From assembly GCA_002751075.1 (NCBI GenBank), contig NAOQ01000289.1, forward strand, positions 30,500-51,976: 21,477 bases of DNA. The letters run 5' to 3'. Source of the stretch: Ichthyophonus hoferi. Lineage: Eukaryota > Opisthokonta > Ichthyosporea > Ichthyophonida > Ichthyophonidae. The notes beneath the pieces are model-generated. The model had not been told where the DNA came from. It ran no database searches and saw only the letters and a program-made list of their open reading frames with translations. A program made the position numbers and the translations under genes. The stretch's first letter is position 1, and the number at the start of each line of letters is the position of its first letter. Shown here one piece after another: positions 19,849-21,477 of this stretch.

Positions 19849-20034
19849 ATAGCCCAATCCAAGCATTCTATCTACCACTAGCCCCAATTTGTGCAATAAA
19901 TCTAAGATCTGTACTAATATAGGTAATAGGTTTTAGATTTATACCAATCTCTACACTAGATCTAAGATTAATACCAATATGTATAATGAATATAAGATTA
20001 ATACCAATCTATTCTTAATCTAAGCCTAATCGCT
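19849..20034 (+). repeat. Tandem repeat with a 30-bp period
   Basis: AGATT(A/T)ATACCAAT words start at 19935, 19965 and 19995, exactly 30 bases apart. A weaker unit, AGATCTGTACTAAT, is at 19905, and CCCAAT-containing units extend left towards 19849. A TA run (about 19837-19850) precedes it. The array ends about 90 bases before the ORC6 start codon. Confidence 0.7.
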
Positions 20035-20123
20035 AATATATACACCTACATGTAGCTGTGCATATTGTTTTAAATTATTTATAAAAATTATCCGTATATT
20101 TCTATTAGTCTAGTCCTGTTGCT

Positions 20124-21165
20124 ATGGATATTGAATCTCTTCTTTCTTTAGCCTCTCCCTCTCCCTCCCAACGGGAGGGGTTGATGAGCCTTGCTAGAGA
20201 ATTCAATTCTCGTTGTAGTAGGGCCAATCCCCTCCCTAAGGTACAGGGGGATATAGTGATGGGTTGTTGTGTGTTTATATGTGTGTATGTGGATGTATGT
20301 ATGCATGTATGTGTGTGTGTATATGTGTATATATATATGTGTGTGTATATGTGAGGTGTATGTATGTGTCTATATATGTGTATGTATGTGTATATTTATC
20401 TGTGTTTGTGTGTGTTTTTGTGTATGTGTATGTGTGTCTATGTATGTCCATGTATGCCTATGTTTGTAGATGTATATGTGTATGTGTATGTGGGTGTATA
20501 TGCGTATGTATGTGTGTATGTAGTTAGAGATATGCATGTATGTGTATGTATGTTTGTGTGTATGTATATATATATATGTATATGCTTCATAGGATATGTA
20601 AGAACCAGTCTCTCTCTCTATTTTTATCCATCTATATATATATAGTAACATATACCATGATCAACCAATAGGAAATGAATTGTCGAGCTGCTGTCTGTGT
20701 TGATCTGGCTTGCAGCCAATTACAGATAGGATATAATACCGTAAGTACAATTAGTTTATAGCTATATATAGTTATCACCATATGTAGATAGTACCATATA
20801 TAGTTATAGTTATTACACTATATAGTTATAGTTAGTACCATATATAGTTCTGACCATATATAGACATAGGCATATGCAATGACGTTATATTCAATACCTT
20901 TCCCTTTTTAGCAATGTATTTTTCTTTTTCTGTGTACGTGTTTGTATATACATGCATATAGCTACGCGTTGATATTAAGTGATATACATTTTTTTGTGTA
21001 TCTATCCTTCCAATGGGGCGGTTGGTTTAATTTTAAATTATTTCTTATTAACTCTATATATACCAATATTTGTATAGGTTATAAAATTCTTAAAAATTCT
21101 TCTCCAGTCGATATCTACCTAAGTTTATTACTTCCAATCAGAAAGCTGCAATAAAACGGTGTGGG
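20124..21165 (+). CDS. ORC6: ORC6, origin recognition complex subunit 6, N-terminal exons (partial)
   Basis: ORC6 is the smallest subunit of the origin recognition complex, which loads the MCM helicase at replication origins in the nucleus. Three exons join in phase 0: 20124-20240 (39 codons from ATG, then donor GTACAG), 20672-20740 (23 codons, donor GTAAGT) and 21142-21165 (8 codons, acceptor CTTCCAATCAG, donor GTAAGT). The gene runs off the right edge after about 70 of a usual 250 or so residues. The diagnostic part is AAVCVDLACSQLQIGYNT followed by KAAIKRCG. It fits the conserved N-terminal cyclin-like fold of ORC6, where animals and plants have a C-x-D/E-L/I-A core and then an A-(I/V/L)-(K/R)-L-S-G segment. 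Here RCG replaces the usual LSG. The first 39 residues match only in pattern. Exon 2 has a weak pyrimidine tract. Identity is from memory of the family. Confidence 0.78.
20266..20581. repeat. GT/GTAT-rich microsatellite in ORC6 intron 1
   Basis: About 315 bases of TGTG, TGTATG and TATATG words fill most of the 431-bp intron. The many overlapping Cys/Val/Tyr-rich (plus) and His/Thr/Tyr-rich (minus) open frames here are repeat artefacts. Confidence 0.9.
20757..20870. repeat. TATAGTTA/ACCATATATAG repeat in ORC6 intron 2
   Basis: Repeated TATAGTTA and ACCATATATAG words with irregular spacing, close after the exon 2 donor. The rest of intron 2 (20871-21141) has no recognised feature. Confidence 0.65.
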
Positions 21166-21253
21166 GTAAGTGCCAGGGATTATAATATGGTGCGAGCCAC
21201 ACTAAACGGTCATTTGAAGTTGGACAGTAAGCTTTCGTTGAGGTGGGTGAAAA

Positions 21254-21474
21254 TATAGTATAGTATAGTATAGTATAGGATAGTATAGTATAGTATAAGA
21301 TAGTATAGTATAGTATAGTATAGTATAGTATAGTATAGTATAGGATAGTATAGGATAATATAGTATAGGATAATATAATATAGTATAGTATAGTATAGGA
21401 TAATATAATATAGTATAGTATAGCATAAGATAGTATAGTATAGTATAGTATAGTATAGTATAGTATAGTATAGT
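21254..21474. repeat. TATAG pentanucleotide microsatellite in ORC6 intron 3
   Basis: About 220 bases of TATAG units with GATAG, AATA and similar variants, running almost to the end of the window. The minus-strand Leu/Tyr/Ile/Pro frame across it is an artefact. Confidence 0.92.
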
Positions 21475-21477
21475 AAA

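Noticed and set aside
20264-20651. Several Cys/Val/Tyr-rich and His/Thr-rich frames on both strands
   Set aside because: They are the GT/GTAT microsatellite of ORC6 intron 1 read in all frames.
21089-21165. A longer ORC6 exon 3 starting at the CCAG near 21107
   Set aside because: From exon 2 (phase 0) that acceptor runs into a stop within five codons. The acceptor at 21140-21141 keeps the frame and gives the A-I-K match to ORC6.
21202-21426. 74-codon minus-strand Leu/Tyr/Ile/Pro repeat protein
   Set aside because: It is the TATAG microsatellite read on the complement.
1-21477. CRISPR array, operon or bacterial defence system
   Set aside because: No regularly spaced identical repeats with unique spacers, and all genes show eukaryotic features (introns, Pol III tRNA promoters). 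The 30-bp array has no spacers.

Overview
This window is AT-rich (about one third G+C by eye), intron-bearing nuclear DNA from a eukaryote, most likely an invertebrate animal. Supporting signs are GT-AG introns, many microsatellites, tRNA genes with internal A and B boxes, a Ty1/copia fossil and the opening exons of an animal-type ORC6. The short introns and repeat style would suit an early-branching animal such as a sponge or cnidarian, but that is a guess. No CRISPR array, operon or bacterial feature is present.

Left end (1-1480, minus strand): the 5' part of a split gene that runs off the left edge. Three phase-compatible exons encode a Ser/Pro/Gln-rich, probably disordered protein. It carries three RFxV motifs, the docking motif of SPAK/OSR1 kinases, and a fourth near-match. 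Its introns and upstream DNA hold simple repeats.

Middle (about 1500-19650): gene-poor, repeat-rich DNA. Two old, diverged copies of one segment can be followed in the same order: about 5.1-10.3 kb (copy A) and about 18.2-19.65 kb (copy B). Each ends in an identical tRNA-Gln(CTG) gene. Copy A carries extra DNA, including a striking 180-bp inverted repeat (8714-8892 / 9061-9240) whose arms read outward as short, acidic coding stretches. Upstream of copy B, a Ty1/copia fossil (about 13.03-16.18 kb) sits between blocks that are nearly contiguous in copy A. Farther out lies a pair of 500-bp direct repeats (10.75-11.26 and 17.64-18.15 kb), with two decayed, unidentified coding-like tracts between them.

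Right end (20124-21165 and beyond, plus strand): three phase-0 exons of a gene I identify as ORC6, a subunit of the origin recognition complex. Exon 3 is only 24 bp. The introns are filled with GT-rich and TATAG microsatellites, and a 30-bp-period tandem repeat lies just upstream.

The two host genes are unrelated in function. The most unusual structures are the inverted repeat with coding-like arms, the tRNA pair kept identical inside heavily diverged duplicates, and the RFxV-motif protein.
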